This document shows positions 1 to 11,385 of a DNA stretch of 64,000 nucleotides, piece by piece. Every line of letters begins with the position of its first letter. The stretch's first letter is position 1. The stretch is from Teratosphaeria epicoccoides (Eukaryota > Ascomycota > Dothideomycetes > Mycosphaerellales > Teratosphaeriaceae). Made by a program: the position numbers and the translations under genes. The notes beneath the pieces were generated by a model, which saw only the letters and a list, made by a program, of their open reading frames with translations, was not told where the DNA came from and did not search any database. The DNA lies in contig JADDMT010000091.1 of the NCBI GenBank assembly GCA_021401465.1, positions 55,806 to 119,805 of the forward strand, given 5' to 3'.

Positions 1-2
1 TG

Positions 3-332
3 CCACTGCCACCGCTGCTGCCAGTATCAATGACCGCCAGCCAGCAAGGTAGACAGTACGCCTCTCTGTCTCCTCCGACAATGCCTTGGATGCACCAGCA
101 GCAGCAGGTCCTGGCGCGCCAGCATTCGGCCCCTCGCCCACAGCTTTCATTTGGCACTCCACTCTCATTCTCTACGGGGATGCAACCGCCTCTTGCGCAG
201 GTACGTGGTCTGAGGCCACAGCAGCAGGTCGACATCGGTCATGGCAGACAGCAAGGTGAGCTTGGGCTGCCTGGCTTGTTTGTGCAGGGGCCTACAAGGC
301 AGCAGCATGACCAGCAGCCACAAGACGAGTGA
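3..332 (+). CDS. C-terminal end of a Gln/Pro-rich protein (partial, enters from left)
   Basis: The frame is open from the first bases of the window to a TGA at 330-332, so this is probably the 3' end of a larger gene whose start lies to the left; the first ATG inside the window is at 30. The residues are low-complexity, rich in Gln, Pro, Ser and Leu, with several CAG runs such as QQQQ and PQQQV. Such tails occur in fungal transcriptional regulators, but no folded domain is visible here and I assign no function. Codon use is unremarkable and there is no sign of RIP. A chance open frame cannot be excluded, because glutamine-repeat DNA tends to be open in several frames. Confidence 0.4.
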   Translation, partial: PLPPLLPVSMTASQQGRQYASLSPPTMPWMHQQQQVLARQHSAPRPQLSFGTPLSFSTGMQPPLAQVRGLRPQQQVDIGHGRQQGELGLPGLFVQGPTRQQHDQQPQDE

Positions 333-1988
333 TGGAGTGCTCGTTGGTCAGAGCTATGCTTGAGCGGCAAGCGGCTGGCAGGGTCGTAGGGATCTGACGG
401 TGACGCAGAGTACATGTCGTGATCTCTGACGACTTGGGGGCAGGCATTTGGGATTGTATTTTAGATTGATCTTCGGATAGTATGTGCGGAAAGGACTTCA
501 TATCATTGTCAGCAGGCGCATGGTTAGCAGGGAGTACCATTGGAGCATTGGGAAAACATTTCAAACGCAACCATCTCGCTCGGCTATATGTCTGGCTGCC
601 TCACTCTAGCAGTGTGGACTTCTTGATCAGAATGTCCGTTGAACAAAGCGTCAGATGTCACCAGGTCCGATGCGTCTTACACTCACATCAGCTCCGAGAT
701 CTGAGGTCACAATATCTCGATTCCCCGCGACCTGAATCTGCATTCTAACATCTACTCTAACATACCTCTGGACATCGCGAGATCCTCGCCGTCAACTACA
801 TACGGAAGCATATGCCAGTACGACAGCGGATCCTCAGCCTTCCCATCGTCTCTTGTCTCATGACGCTGTCACCAGCTATAGTACGGCGTTTTTAGAATGA
901 GTACCTGATCTGACACCTTTTTTGTTCAAGACGACGAGGGTAATTACTCCCTGAGCCAGCGTGTGGAGATGATGTTGACGGCCTGGCAAGACATTGCCCA
1001 AGAGAGCTTGGCAGCATTCTGATCGTCACATCATCCGTCTGTCGCAGAACGCCAAGTTTTACTAATACGATGGATCTACATCACCATTGAATCAGCGAAG
1101 CAGCTTCAAAGAGGCATCTACGGACATCATCATCACAGAAAGAGTTCTTGCAGGAGTTGAGAATGACGATGCGTCAGGAATATTGGTGCTTCCTATCATG
1201 CAGGTTTGCGTGCTAACACAGGCAGGTTTCAAGACAATTCACACACGGAGTTTCTGCGATGCAGCCATGACCAAGCCATGTCTTCGCCACATTTCTAATC
1301 GGCAATGCGGCAGGAGACCTCAATCGGAACAACCGAAGCATTGTTCCAGAGTCTGTGTCAGCACGACTGGGACACGACTCGGACACGAACCCAAGACGGT
1401 CCGTCTATGATAGATTGCATGTCCGCCTTAACCAATAGAAGATTATTGCGTACAGGTCCCTATATCGGCAATGTTGGTATGTGAGATGCTTCCTGCAAAG
1501 AATCTTGGCCCGTCAAGAGGAGGATCTCGGTATCATGAGCCGCCTCTGCGACAGTTGACTCATGGTGTCAGCCATGGCGCAGCCACTCTCTACTCTTGTC
1601 CATAGGCGTGACACGCTGATTGCCACATTGAGCTCGTGATCTGGCTCCTGACTGATTGTCGCGTAATCCGCGATGCAAAAGGGGAAGAGCAATCTCATGT
1701 CCTGCCAGGAGTTGAGACTGTGGCTGAGTCTCTCCTCTTTTCGGACTGTACAAGTCTTTTACCGTCGCAGAGAAGTATATGAGACGCCGATTCTCTCTAG
1801 AGCGGGACTCTCAAGCTCAACCCCATCATCAGTAGGCTCGATGACCTTTACCAGAAGCTCCGGTGTCTGCTCTTCATCACTGACTCCCGGCAGGTTTGAC
1901 ATCAAGAGCGTCTGGCCGGATTCAACCATACTTCTTCAACCCGAACAGCCACTTGCTATCAGCATACTCCTCCTGTCATCCCGCCACC
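333..1988. other. Intergenic stretch without a supported gene
   Basis: Only short, overlapping and mutually contradictory open frames are present, none with a convincing codon pattern. The right part (about 1700-1988) would be promoter and 5' leader of the coiled-coil gene starting at 1989. I see no repeats or RNA genes. Confidence 0.5.
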
Positions 1989-2744
1989 ATGCCGAAGAAA
2001 TACGACGTTCAGTTCATCCAGGCCTTTTTCGACAACCTCAATTTCGCGCATCTTGGCGAAGCTACAGGCAAGGATCTGGCCAACCTTCTCATCGCCCTCG
2101 ATTGGCACGAAGACGATGATATTTATCGTACAGCAACTAATTGTTTGGCCTGGATCCGCAAGAGGGTGAGGTTCGAGGAGAGCGAGGAGGGACTGAGCCC
2201 GTCCACGATGGTCAAGGCCTGCGTTGAGCATATCAACAAGGTCAGGAAGGATCGCTCGAACAAGGAGAAGGATGGCGGAGATGGCGACAGAGACGAAGAG
2301 GAAGCCGCACAGCCGGAGCCGCAGCCGCGTCTTGCCAAGACAGCGGCTAAGGCTAAGATGCCCGCATGTGCGAGGCCAGAAAAGTCGAAGCCGATGGTGA
2401 GCGCTCCTGTAGCTTGTAACAACACCACTGTTGGGCCCGTGGATCGAACATTCCATCTGGAGAATCAGCTGATGGCATGTAAGCAAGATATCATGATCCT
2501 GCACTCTCAGGTGCAGACTCTCGAGCAGCAGATGGGTCAAGCTGTGCAGGAAATCCTCAGCATCAAGCAGTTCTGTTATGAGATGATGGGCAGTGTCTAC
2601 GGAAATACCCAGGGCGGGGCACAGGCAGCCCCGGCCCCCCCGATTGTGGTGCCAGAGACGCAGACCGAGGGAAATGCCAAGGGCAGTGGGCTATCTGTAG
2701 AGGATGGTCAAGATGAGGGTGGCGTGACGCTTGAGGAATTGTAG
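1989..2744 (+). CDS. Hypothetical coiled-coil protein, 251 residues
   Basis: I do not recognise this protein. The start was chosen at 1989 because it sits in a near-ideal Kozak context (gccaccATG), although the frame stays open 31 codons further up. Residues 1-60 form a compact, mixed-charge region (starting MPKKYDVQFIQAFFDNL) that looks folded. About residues 85-135 are a charged, Glu/Lys/Asp-rich linker followed by an Ala/Pro/Lys-rich stretch. Residues 150-200 have heptad-spaced Leu, Ile and Met (HLENQLMACKQDIMILHSQV and onward), a probable coiled coil for oligomerisation. The tail is Gly/Pro/Glu-rich and ends in EEL. There is no signal peptide or membrane segment, so it is probably nuclear or cytosolic. 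It is intact and free of RIP although a mutated Harbinger element begins about 290 bp downstream. Confidence 0.7.
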   Translation: MPKKYDVQFIQAFFDNLNFAHLGEATGKDLANLLIALDWHEDDDIYRTATNCLAWIRKRVRFEESEEGLSPSTMVKACVEHINKVRKDRSNKEKDGGDGDRDEEEAAQPEPQPRLAKTAAKAKMPACARPEKSKPMVSAPVACNNTTVGPVDRTFHLENQLMACKQDIMILHSQVQTLEQQMGQAVQEILSIKQFCYEMMGSVYGNTQGGAQAAPAPPIVVPETQTEGNAKGSGLSVEDGQDEGGVTLEEL

Positions 2745-3030
2745 TGCTCGATGCTTGGGGCACCCTGTCGCTCGACAAGCTCTTTTTGTTGATGGCGTTG
2801 ACTAGGTTTCTTGATCCAGCTCGCCTTCCGCGACTACGCATCGGCCGCCGTGCAAAGAGGGGGATGGTGAGCTTTCTGAAAATTGCTTTTAATGTTTGCA
2901 AATCAGCATTTGTATGGAGCTTTCGTGCCCCAATTCGATGAACACCTTACCAACGTGGATGGCTAGCATTTTCTCTTGTCGCTCACACCTCTCAAGTCGG
3001 ACTGCTGACTCTTCTCTGACCGATCAGAGC

Positions 3031-3033
3031 TTA
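3031..3033. repeat. Target-site duplication TTA, left side of H1
   Basis: TTA directly precedes the GGGCCC terminus of the Harbinger element and is repeated at 6508-6510. A 3-bp TWA duplication is the hallmark of the PIF/Harbinger superfamily. Confidence 0.75.
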
Positions 3034-3534
3034 GGGCCCTTTCGGTTGCCTCAATCGCGGTCGCTAATCGCGGCGGCGCGATTGTAATTAGCGCCTTTAT
3101 AGCTATTACTAGCGATTCTAATCGCAGTCGTAATTGCGGTGTGCTCGGTTAATGCCGAGGCGCGCCAAGAATCGCGATCTTGACTTCAGCTAGTGTTGTT
3201 AGTAGTAGGATTATTGATTTAATACTATCATACTATTAACTATAGCTTATCTAACGATCGATATTAACGCTAGCATGGCTAGCTAGCACTTACAGACTCT
3301 TTTTTTCTATTAATTACTATATAGTAGTAGCACTACACTAGCTAAGCATGCACTCCTAGATCCTTAGTTACAGGCTAGTAATGAATTGCTATCTAATCTG
3401 TTATAAGGAGCTTCGCCCTTAGTAATAGCTACTAATCAATTGATTACTATACCCTCTTAGCTGCAATCTACGCTAGTACAGGCTAGTATTACTACTATAG
3501 CTATAGCTAATTAAGTCACTATATCTCTAAGTCT

Positions 3535-4700
3535 AGTAACAGTCGTGTTAAAGCTAAAGCGCATTTAAAAGAAGGTAGATAAAGACAAGATACTAGCTAC
3601 AAAGATTATGAAGTAGTCATAGATGTTAACGCTAGTAGTACATAGGACATCTCTAGTTCTTCCTATAACTAAAGAATTAGAAGAAGGTAGTATTAAGAAG
3701 GATAAAGACAAGAAAGTTATTGTCTAGTAGACTAAGGTAATAGAAGATAAGTTAGTAAAGTTGTTACAAGATTTAATCTTAGCTAGCAAGCGTCTAGATA
3801 ACTTATGTAAGCTACAGGCGCTATAGAGGGCGTTATTAGAGGTAAAGGTAGCATGCGAAGATCTAGACATAGCAAAGGCGCTTACTATTAATAAGCTGAA
3901 GACAAAGATTAGTAATCTTAAGCATGACTAGCATAAGTAGACTAACCTTAATAGGTAATCTAGTTAGAGCATTAATAAGGATACTAAGTGTCCTACTACT
4001 CCTGAGGACATGATAAGGCGTTACTTTAAGGCATATAAGGACACGAACAAGTTCGCAAAGACACTACTCTATATAGCAGACATGCTTAGGAAGCTATTTA
4101 ATAGTATGTTAGCTATTAGAGCAAACGTAGAGGGCCTTTTAGTAGTAGATAGTAGTAGTGATACCTCCTCTAGTCCTTCTGCGCATATAGAGTAATCAGA
4201 TTCGAGCCTGTTAACAAGGCCTAGCGGAAAGATCTTAAAGCATAAGGTAGTAGTGTTATAACTAGCGGAGTTACATAAGACTATGTAAGCCTTTAATGCT
4301 AATACTATCATGCTGCCGCTACTAGAGCTGCTACTAATGCTAGCGATGCTAGAGAGTAGTATAAGCCACGCCGCAGACATCCTCTTTTATAGCAGCGAAT
4401 TTAACCTTATACTAGACAAAGTAGCTATTATTACAGATGCTCTAATAAACGAAGTAAAAGCTAAGATGTAGCTTAAGGCTCCGCTCGCTATTAAGAAGCT
4501 CATGTGCACGCACTAGATCATAGCTTCGACAGTAATAGCGCTAAGGTGAATCGAGTTAGAGGTAGTCAAGGGGGTAGGGGGGGGGGAGGTAGTATGCTTA
4601 AGGCGTTACTAGCTAGATAGTAGGTTCCGGAATATTGATAATAAGGGGTCTAGAACTATGCGATGTACGCATTGTTAGCTTAGTAGGCATGAAATGTAGA
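3535..4700 (+). pseudogene. Second ORF of Harbinger H1 (accessory, possibly Myb-like), mutated
   Basis: Read in one frame with many TAG codons, this encodes a Lys-rich, coiled-coil-prone protein. Its best-kept part is 4010-4195 (MIRRYFKAYKDTNKFAKTLL followed by an acidic Ser-rich tail). The homologous stretch in H2 (45143-44892, minus) matches closely, so the frame is real. In known PIF/Harbinger elements the partner ORF encodes a Myb/SANT-type DNA-binding protein. That role is inferred from position; I could not see a clear SANT helix set. Limits are approximate. Confidence 0.55.
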
Positions 4701-5209
4701 ATGCCTAGAAAATATCTAAAATTATATACAAAAAACATCTGTGTGTAGGCATATACCTATGTCCTATACTCCTACTACATTCTCCCTTTCTCCTAATTGC
4801 CTTGCCGCGGGAAACAACTCCTATAACACCTCGCTTGTTACCTACAACACCGTACTAATCAATTAACACGACATACGCCTTGTTACCTATTAAAATCTAC
4901 TATATGTGCTTAGCTCTTATACCTTAGGTATGTAGACTACATATCTTCTGCAATAATCTCACGCTTTTCAACTATTGTAGAGCCGCTAACAAGAGCTTGC
5001 CGCCGCGCCTTAAGCATCTCGTGCTCGTCTATTAACGTACTGCGTTAAGTACCCTTATAGTCGTTATAGGCGTTACGCTTAAAGGGTACTATATACTTGC
5101 GCTTGTCTGTAACTAAGCACGTGTTAGTTAGGAAGTTGTGAAGAGTAGTATAGGCATATACTAGTTAATTAAGGTCCTTTATATTATATAGTAAAGGCAT
5201 AGTTTAGAA

Positions 5210-6050
5210 GATCCTAAAGCAGTTTTTAAAGATACTAAAGTAGTACTCTATAACATTACGAAGTAACAAGTAACGAAGGTTAAAGAGCTCCTTAGGCGTG
5301 TGTAGCGTGTCCTTCGCGTTATACTACTCCTTTAAGTAATACCTAATACCCCTATAGGGAACTAAAGTCATGGTAGAGTTAGTATAGCTAGCATCCGCTA
5401 GATAATAGCATCTAACTAGTACCTATAGCCTGTCTGTTGTTAACAACTTAGTAGCTACTAATACATGACTATTATGAGCAGATCCTTCCTACCTAGAGTA
5501 TACAAAGGTAAAGTGCCTTTTGTGATTAACTACTACTAACACGTTAATTAACAGGAACCCCTTGCGATTACAGTATAGCGCTTAATCTCCTAACTTGACA
5601 TAGGCGTAGATATGCGAGCTATTAAGAGTGCTAACTACTCCTTGAAACCACGGCTAGTATTTACCCTCCCTCTTATCTTTCACGCTAATCTCGTCCTTTA
5701 CTGCAAGCTCTTAAACGTCTGACGTAACCGCTAGTTTGACAAGCTGCCTATGCAAAGGTACTATTACCTTAAGTACCTTGTAGAAGACCGCATAGATTAT
5801 AGAAGATAAGTAATAAAACAGCTCTATTATAGTCGAATAATTGTAGCTAGAGCTGACGATATATAGAAAGATGATAAGCTTCTAAAGGCGACTAATCTAG
5901 CGACTGTCCTCAAGGCTAGTAAGCTCTAATAATGCTATTAATTAGTCTGGCTAGCATTGCGTGTGTTTAAATAGGCGGCCTCGTTACACTAGTAACTGCC
6001 TTGTCTCGCGTTTACTACACTCTGTATCCTCATAAACACTACAAATACTA
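5210..6050 (-). pseudogene. Harbinger transposase (DDE_4 type), mutated, H1
   Basis: On the minus strand this region gives the same protein as the better-preserved frame at 43430-43950 in H2, with more stops. The N-terminal part is mostly unreadable. The downstream portion carries the recognisable blocks of HARBI1-like DDE transposases. It should cut and join the element ends, but the many TAG/TAA codons rule out a functional product. Start and end are approximate. Confidence 0.7.
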
Positions 6051-6507
6051 AGTAGTATCGACTAGATGTACTCCTTAAGTAGTATCATAGTAGCTTTAAG
6101 GAAGAATGCTACTCGCTACTAGCGAAGAAAGAGCTAGCGCTAGCGTAGTATATAGTGCGATTAGAACAACTACAACTGTAGTAATTAATGGCAATAGAGT
6201 AGGGAATACTAATACTATAACTAGCGCTAAGAACAAGTGTTTAATAGCATGGTTATTAAATTAGTATTATAAAGAATAAGGTAAATAGTCTTAGCGCGCT
6301 AAAGCGTAATCTAGCTATAGACTAACATCTTGTAAAGCATGCTAAGACTAGCTAACTATACTACTTCTAGATAATTAAGCGAACGACTATGATTAAGCTA
6401 AATTGCGCTACTATAATTAAGATTTAACTAAAAGGATCTGCTAATTACGCTAACACCTTAATCGCGCTGCTGCGATTAAGGCGCGATTAAAGCAACTAAA
6501 AGGGCCC

Positions 6508-6510
6508 TTA
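6508..6510. repeat. Target-site duplication TTA, right side of H1
   Basis: Direct repeat of 3031-3033 immediately after the right GGGCCC terminus. Confidence 0.75.
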
Positions 6511-8043
6511 TAGATAGTGTATAGGCTCTAGCTTGAAGGAGTCGTTGTTAATTAGTAGGTATATGCAATGATAGATTGTATGGCATGTGATATGGTTTGT
6601 CTTCACGCTCGGCTTATGATCAGTGATACTACAGCAAACTCCGAATAGACAAGCCGAGAGTGTGGAAAGTTAGGCTCTTCGAGTGTAAGAAAAGTCAACC
6701 AGGCCCACATAGCTCATTACTCATACATGTCGACGAAGCCGGATGAGCTCATCTACCAGCCCACCGTTGGTGACCGTTCTTGGCTTGTGCCACGAAGACA
6801 TGACTTGTTTGTGGATCCTTCATACACGCACTTGAACATCAAAAATATCGGCAGAGGTAATACAAAAGGGCAGCTAGCTCCTCATCACGACACACCTCCC
6901 TGCAAACACATCGATACCAGGATAGACTGACGCGTGGGAGGCATTATAAATGCGACAGGGGAGGTAGAGGGTTGAGCCAATTGCTATCAGACTCCATGAG
7001 ATCGCCTCATGAGGCGGAGAGGACAGGACACCACATACGCAGATGTAAGCACTGAACCACAGCTTTGATGGGTTCACATTCCGTCGCAACGAAAGGATGT
7101 ATTTTGTTGGCAGGATCGAGGAGGCCACCTGTCAAAGCAAACAGTGCAGCTCGGTAGAAACGCAGAGAAGAGCGATTTTTGGCCCCCTCAGCTTCAAAGC
7201 GTACTTTCGCTGCAAACCCGCGTGATTAGGTTTGATTGCCTATATAGGGAACATTGCTAAGTTCCATGGCTTTCACATGAATCAAATATCGAGTCTGAGA
7301 ATGCTCTGCACAGGCTGTCAGAAGCCCATGCGTTGATGGCTTCTAATCTTCCTGTCGGCTGTCGATCGGGGTCCGGGAGTCCCAGCTGGACTGCACCTGG
7401 GGTGCATCTGGGCAGTGTTGATCAATCTGTCTATAGCCACAATGGCTACCAGTCATCCAAGTAAGGCCGCGCGAGCTGGCATGGGTTGGCGTCTGCCGTT
7501 TCTTCCGAGATGTTGCGACATATCTCACCTGGCTCTAGCCATAAGGATCCAACGTGTGCTTTAACGCCCAGGTAGGGTCGAACAGACGATGGCGAAGGGC
7601 ACTCTGGAGATATTAGTGAGCACTATCAATGGTTGGCCAGACTGGAAAGAATTGAAGCGAGCGAGGTGTACTCCATGGCGGAATGATGGTATAAGATGAA
7701 GCAGTCGGTTGCGGGACTCTGAATTCTATTACGAAGGTGGTGATATAATCACTATTATACCAGCTGGTGTGTGTGTGTGTGTGTGTGGCAGTTAGGTCAC
7801 ACCGCAGAGTCCTCGCGCAACGCCGAACATCCTGTAAGCAGGGCCGAGTGCTCTGAGCGATAGCACTTCAGAGAACCTGCCGAGAGACACGCGGACGGCT
7901 GATGGACAGAAAGAGATCCTATCAGCATCTTGTGGTTCTAACATACGCATTTCGCGTTTCATGTAGCAGCAAATGCTCCCTTGCCTCCTCACCCCGTCTA
8001 CACCTCACCTCCTTTCCCCACTTCGGCTCTCATGACCAGCATC
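6511..8043. other. Gene-poor part of island 2
   Basis: Base composition is ordinary and there is no RIP signature. The short frames at 6727-6930 and 7343-7528 have no conserved features, and I do not consider them genes. A GT microsatellite lies at 7767-7786. Nothing else is recognisable. Confidence 0.5.
7767..7786. repeat. (GT)10 microsatellite
   Basis: Ten uninterrupted GT dinucleotides in non-coding DNA. Confidence 0.95.
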
Positions 8044-8847
8044 TTACTCTCGGTTCTGGATCCACTTGCCTTCGATGGTCGTCTGTCCACTCAGAGCTTT
8101 CCAGAGGTTCCGACTCACACTCTGGACACAACGACTCTTCTCATGCCTGCCGGTCGATGGACTCGAGAATGCCGTCCCCCTGGTAACCTTGCTGATTCTG
8201 CCCGTCTCAACCTTGTCCATGCTAGCTGGCTTGTTGGGCGGCGTCACAGACGGCACTTGACGGCGGCGACGTGCCAGCATGGTTGTTGGGCTGGGTGGGA
8301 TATTCGACAGGCTGAGCGCTGCCATGTAATTGTGCGATGCATTGTTGTCCTCGGTAGGGCTGGACACTGGCGACATCAACAGGCTTTCGTCTGGTTGCTT
8401 CAGCATGGACGACGAACACAGCCATGAACGACTGGTGTTATGACCCGAAGAAGACGCCATTTCGGATTTACACTCGAACGGTGAGGTCAAAGTCCGGATC
8501 GTAAGTGGGGTCGTTGATCTTTTTGCATACGAGACAGGTGTGAACATTCGCTCCACATCCACTGGGATCGTGCCAGTATGATGGGGTGACGACCTCGGCG
8601 GCGAGATCATGTAGGCGGCGCTGTCTCCGGAGAATCCGTGAGGGTTGCTGCAGAACGGATCGTTGGCGAATTCAATTTTAGCCGGTGCCGAGCGTCGGCA
8701 ATAGCCATATGGCAGATTCGATGGTGGTGTTGTAGGGATCCGTGCAGAGGGAGGTCTGTCTACATCCATATACTCTGCTTCGTTCTCCGGCGTCGTATAA
8801 CGAGCAATGTCGCCGTCCTTGGCGTCCATGTGCGTTGTCGAATCCAT
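8044..8847 (-). CDS. Hypothetical Ser/Pro-rich protein, 267 residues
   Basis: I do not recognise a family. The minus-strand frame is long, has a convincing codon pattern and ends in TAA. I chose the ATG at 8847 (MDSTTHMDAKDGD). An in-frame ATG at 8916 would add 23 hydrophobic residues that could be a signal anchor, but may be leader sequence or a spliced upstream exon, since a CTCAG acceptor-like site lies just upstream of 8847. The body is rich in Ser, Pro and Thr with several SP/TP sites (TPPS, SPPRSSP, PPSPTT), suggesting a disordered, phosphorylated regulator. A basic RRRR patch sits around residue 203, and the C-terminal 25 residues (RNLWKALSGQTTIEGKW) look like a short conserved motif. 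Confidence 0.6.
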   Translation of the reverse strand: MDSTTHMDAKDGDIARYTTPENEAEYMDVDRPPSARIPTTPPSNLPYGYCRRSAPAKIEFANDPFCSNPHGFSGDSAAYMISPPRSSPHHTGTIPVDVERMFTPVSYAKRSTTPLTIRTLTSPFECKSEMASSSGHNTSRSWLCSSSMLKQPDESLLMSPVSSPTEDNNASHNYMAALSLSNIPPSPTTMLARRRRQVPSVTPPNKPASMDKVETGRISKVTRGTAFSSPSTGRHEKSRCVQSVSRNLWKALSGQTTIEGKWIQNRE

Positions 8848-8916
8848 TGGACGGGCGGTGGGAACGTTTACTGAGAGCAGGACCAAGTAAGTCGCTTGCA
8901 AAAGTACGGCTTGCAA

Positions 8917-10152
8917 CGATTTGCTGCAGGAGACAGCACGAGGTGAGAGGATCGAGGGGTTGACGATTCCGGTGCAATGCCAATCTCCCCCTTTCGACCT
9001 TGCCGCTGTCTACGACACTCCCAAGCCATGGCGTGCGGCCTCCGAGCTCGCTCAAAGCAGGCCATCAAGCATGCTCCACCATAATCAAACATGTGGCTCA
9101 AGCAAAGGAAAGGAGAGCAAATCTCATGACTCAATTCTTATTGCCGGCCCGCCTCAGCTTTGCTACTCAGGAATGTCCGTGAAATAGCTGTCTTGCAGCA
9201 TAGTCCGACTGAGATCGCAGAAAAATTCTGTGATGAAGTGGCTGAAGTGTACACTTGGCGATGCGATACGTGACCACTGGAGTCAGTCTCTCCGTGGAGT
9301 CCCACGATTCGGATCCGCCTAGAAATCAGTACTGCGGGACTAGCATGCTGTGACGTTCATTCATGGGACGAAAGATCTTTGTCTGGCCGTGCGATCAAAC
9401 TTCGAGGATGTGGGCTTTGGCGTGCGCAGCCGAGACATACACCCGTTCTGCGTTTGTCGACTGCCAATAGCATCATTCGGTCAGCTGCACGGACCGCGCA
9501 TTCTCTCATCTGAGGATGGCATCCATCTCTTGGCGACGTCTGTCCTGACGGACCTTGTTCAGAGAGTCCCATGGGTCATTTCGTCGCTAGGCCCTACTGC
9601 GCCGCACCTGCGCTCCAGGCTCAGAGTGGTATGTGTCTGGGTCCATGGCTTAGTCCACAAGCAATCGATCGGGAAGCGGGCTGTTTGAAGTTGTCTTTCC
9701 TTTGCCATGCAGGTCATAGCCACCACTATACGTGCTATCAAAACGCCAACTTCAGCTGCTAATTGAAGCCCATTTACACAGCACGATTTCCCGAGCAACC
9801 GGGCTGAATCATGCCTCTTGTGGTCTGACCATCTAGTTCCAAATGCCAAAGATGCGACGATCAGCCTCTCTGTGGCGGCTGACTCCGTCTCGGCCACCAC
9901 CCACACGCGTCCAGGAGTACATGCCGTGTCTCTCTATGAAATTTTTCGTAAGTCTCATCCCCGGGGAGTGGAATCTCGATCATGTTCAACCCAAGAAGAT
10001 TAACAGATGCGTGGCGTGTGTCTGGCAGCTCCATGAGACGAATCTTTACATGTGTACACTCGCCGAGCAAGAGCAGTCCAAGAAAATGAGCAGCAGCGCA
10101 GCGACTCTCCAGGCACGCTAAACTCCGCTATCAGCTTCATCACGCGACCACC
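8917..10152. other. Stretch without a supported gene
   Basis: Several overlapping open frames of 60-125 codons occur on both strands (for example 9350-9688 and 9559-9906), none with a recognisable domain or a preferred frame. The right end would include the promoter of the ORF starting at 10153. Confidence 0.4.
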
Positions 10153-11385
10153 ATGCTGAGCGGTCGTTCCATAGCCGGGCCGGACTGCTATGGGCACGGC
10201 AAACCTGCTAATGCTCGCGGCTTCGAGTTAGCTGCTGCACATCTGGAATGCCTGGTCAATCATGACGTTGACTGTGTCCTCCAATGTATTGGCGAAATCA
10301 AACCCACCGTGCAAGGAAACCAACGATCTGTCATCCCCGCTCATGATCCCACTTTCGACCTGCATCCAGAGGCCGACCGCTCAAACGGTTTTTACCATGG
10401 TTTGATGGTTGGCTGCGCTGCACCTGGATTACCGGAGAACCCGAATCTACTTGCAAGCCAAGCGATAGATACCAATGAAGTCAACTTGGACGATATCTTA
10501 AAGGATCTCGATCAGTCTTCTCCAATAAGCGCCCCGCCGCCAGGATCGATTGGTTCAAATGCGTGGGTCTCGACTGTGTCGAGTGCAAGAGCCCCAATGC
10601 TGCGGAGTCGGAACGCGCTCGATCTCTGGGAGTTAGATACTTCAGACTGATTCAAGTCACTCGAACACCTGCTTCCTTCGACGCCATCACCGCCGAAGGC
10701 TTGGCCTCGTACCAGCAGCACAGAGCCGCCCTCGCGCGGTATCGTAGCAGCATGTCCTGCGGTACCTCATGACTGCTCAAACTATGCAGGACTGCCGCCG
10801 ATGGACCCCTGCGGGCAATTGCCACAGTCAGAGACCAGAGCATCGCATGGAGCTGCCGCAGAAGTGAAGGAGAGAGCCCACGATCTCGGCCCTGGTTGCT
10901 ACCCTCCTGTAGAGTCTTTGAGCAGTCCACCGCCGAATCTCAATCTCATGATAGCTCCATGGCTCCGGGTTCCTGCCACTTGTGACGGTCCAAGGCCCAG
11001 ACTTGACGCGCACCGTCCGACCAGGGATGGCTACAGCTTCAACATCGCCATAGCGGACTCCATTTCGCTAGAACACTCGGGCAACGATAACGCCGATGGC
11101 TCCATCACTCGAAAGGACACCATGAGTCCTGAGAAGCAGTCGTCGCAACCAAAAGTAGGCACAGGCGATCACCCTGCTGCTGGTGACGTCGCTTCTACAC
11201 TGAGCAAAGCTTCTTCAAAGCTTCAACTCGAGCCCAAGTTTGTTGTATACAACCCTTCATCGATGGCGATCCTGCTCGATCGCGCCCAGCGCAAGCGAAA
11301 GGCCGGAGATTGTCAAACGGAAAGGAAATTCCATGAGATTATTGGTGAGGAGGAGAGGAAGCGCAGACGAAAGGATGAATGCTGA
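10153..11385 (+). pseudogene. Hypothetical ORF split by one in-frame TGA (165 + 245 codons)
   Basis: The frame starts with ATG in a good context (gaccaccATG) and reads to TGA at 10648-10650. Without any frame change it then continues open to TGA at 11383-11385, giving 411 codons with a single stop inside. The first part contains an acidic block (NEVNLDDILKDLDQSS). The second part ends in a strongly basic tail (ERKFHEIIGEEERKRRRKD) like a nuclear localisation signal. Between 10650 and 10800 another frame (10563-10772) also has coding-like codons, so a short intron or an exon in a different frame is an alternative explanation. I recognise no domain. It may be a pseudogene, a spliced gene or two separate ORFs. 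Confidence 0.4.

Larger units (their letters stand above)
3034..6507 (-). mobile_element. PIF/Harbinger DNA transposon H1, complete but mutated
   Basis: Terminal inverted repeats start GGGCCCTTTCGGTTGC on the left and end GCAACTAAAAGGGCCC on the right, flanked by TTA duplications. Subterminal regions hold several copies of a short AATCGCG/CGCGATT motif, which are plausible transposase binding sites. Inside, two convergent mutated genes can be read: a DDE transposase on the minus strand at the right and a second ORF on the plus strand at the left. This is the normal two-gene layout of the superfamily. Both are full of TAG/TAA codons, so this copy is dead. It separates the two gene islands. Confidence 0.85.

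Noticed and set aside
482..748. 88-codon ORF that could be a small secreted protein
   Set aside because: No signal peptide at its start and no codon bias.
1673..2119. Plus-strand frame of 148 codons overlapping the gene at 1989
   Set aside because: The overlapping frame starting in a strong Kozak context is longer and has better protein character; this one is a shadow.
1959..2540. Minus-strand frame of 193 codons opposite the 1989-2744 gene
   Set aside because: Composition (Leu, Cys, His, Arg) is typical of the reverse of a coding strand; no independent support.
9350..9906. Overlapping ORFs of 112 and 115 codons on opposite strands
   Set aside because: Neither has a domain or clear codon preference; likely chance.
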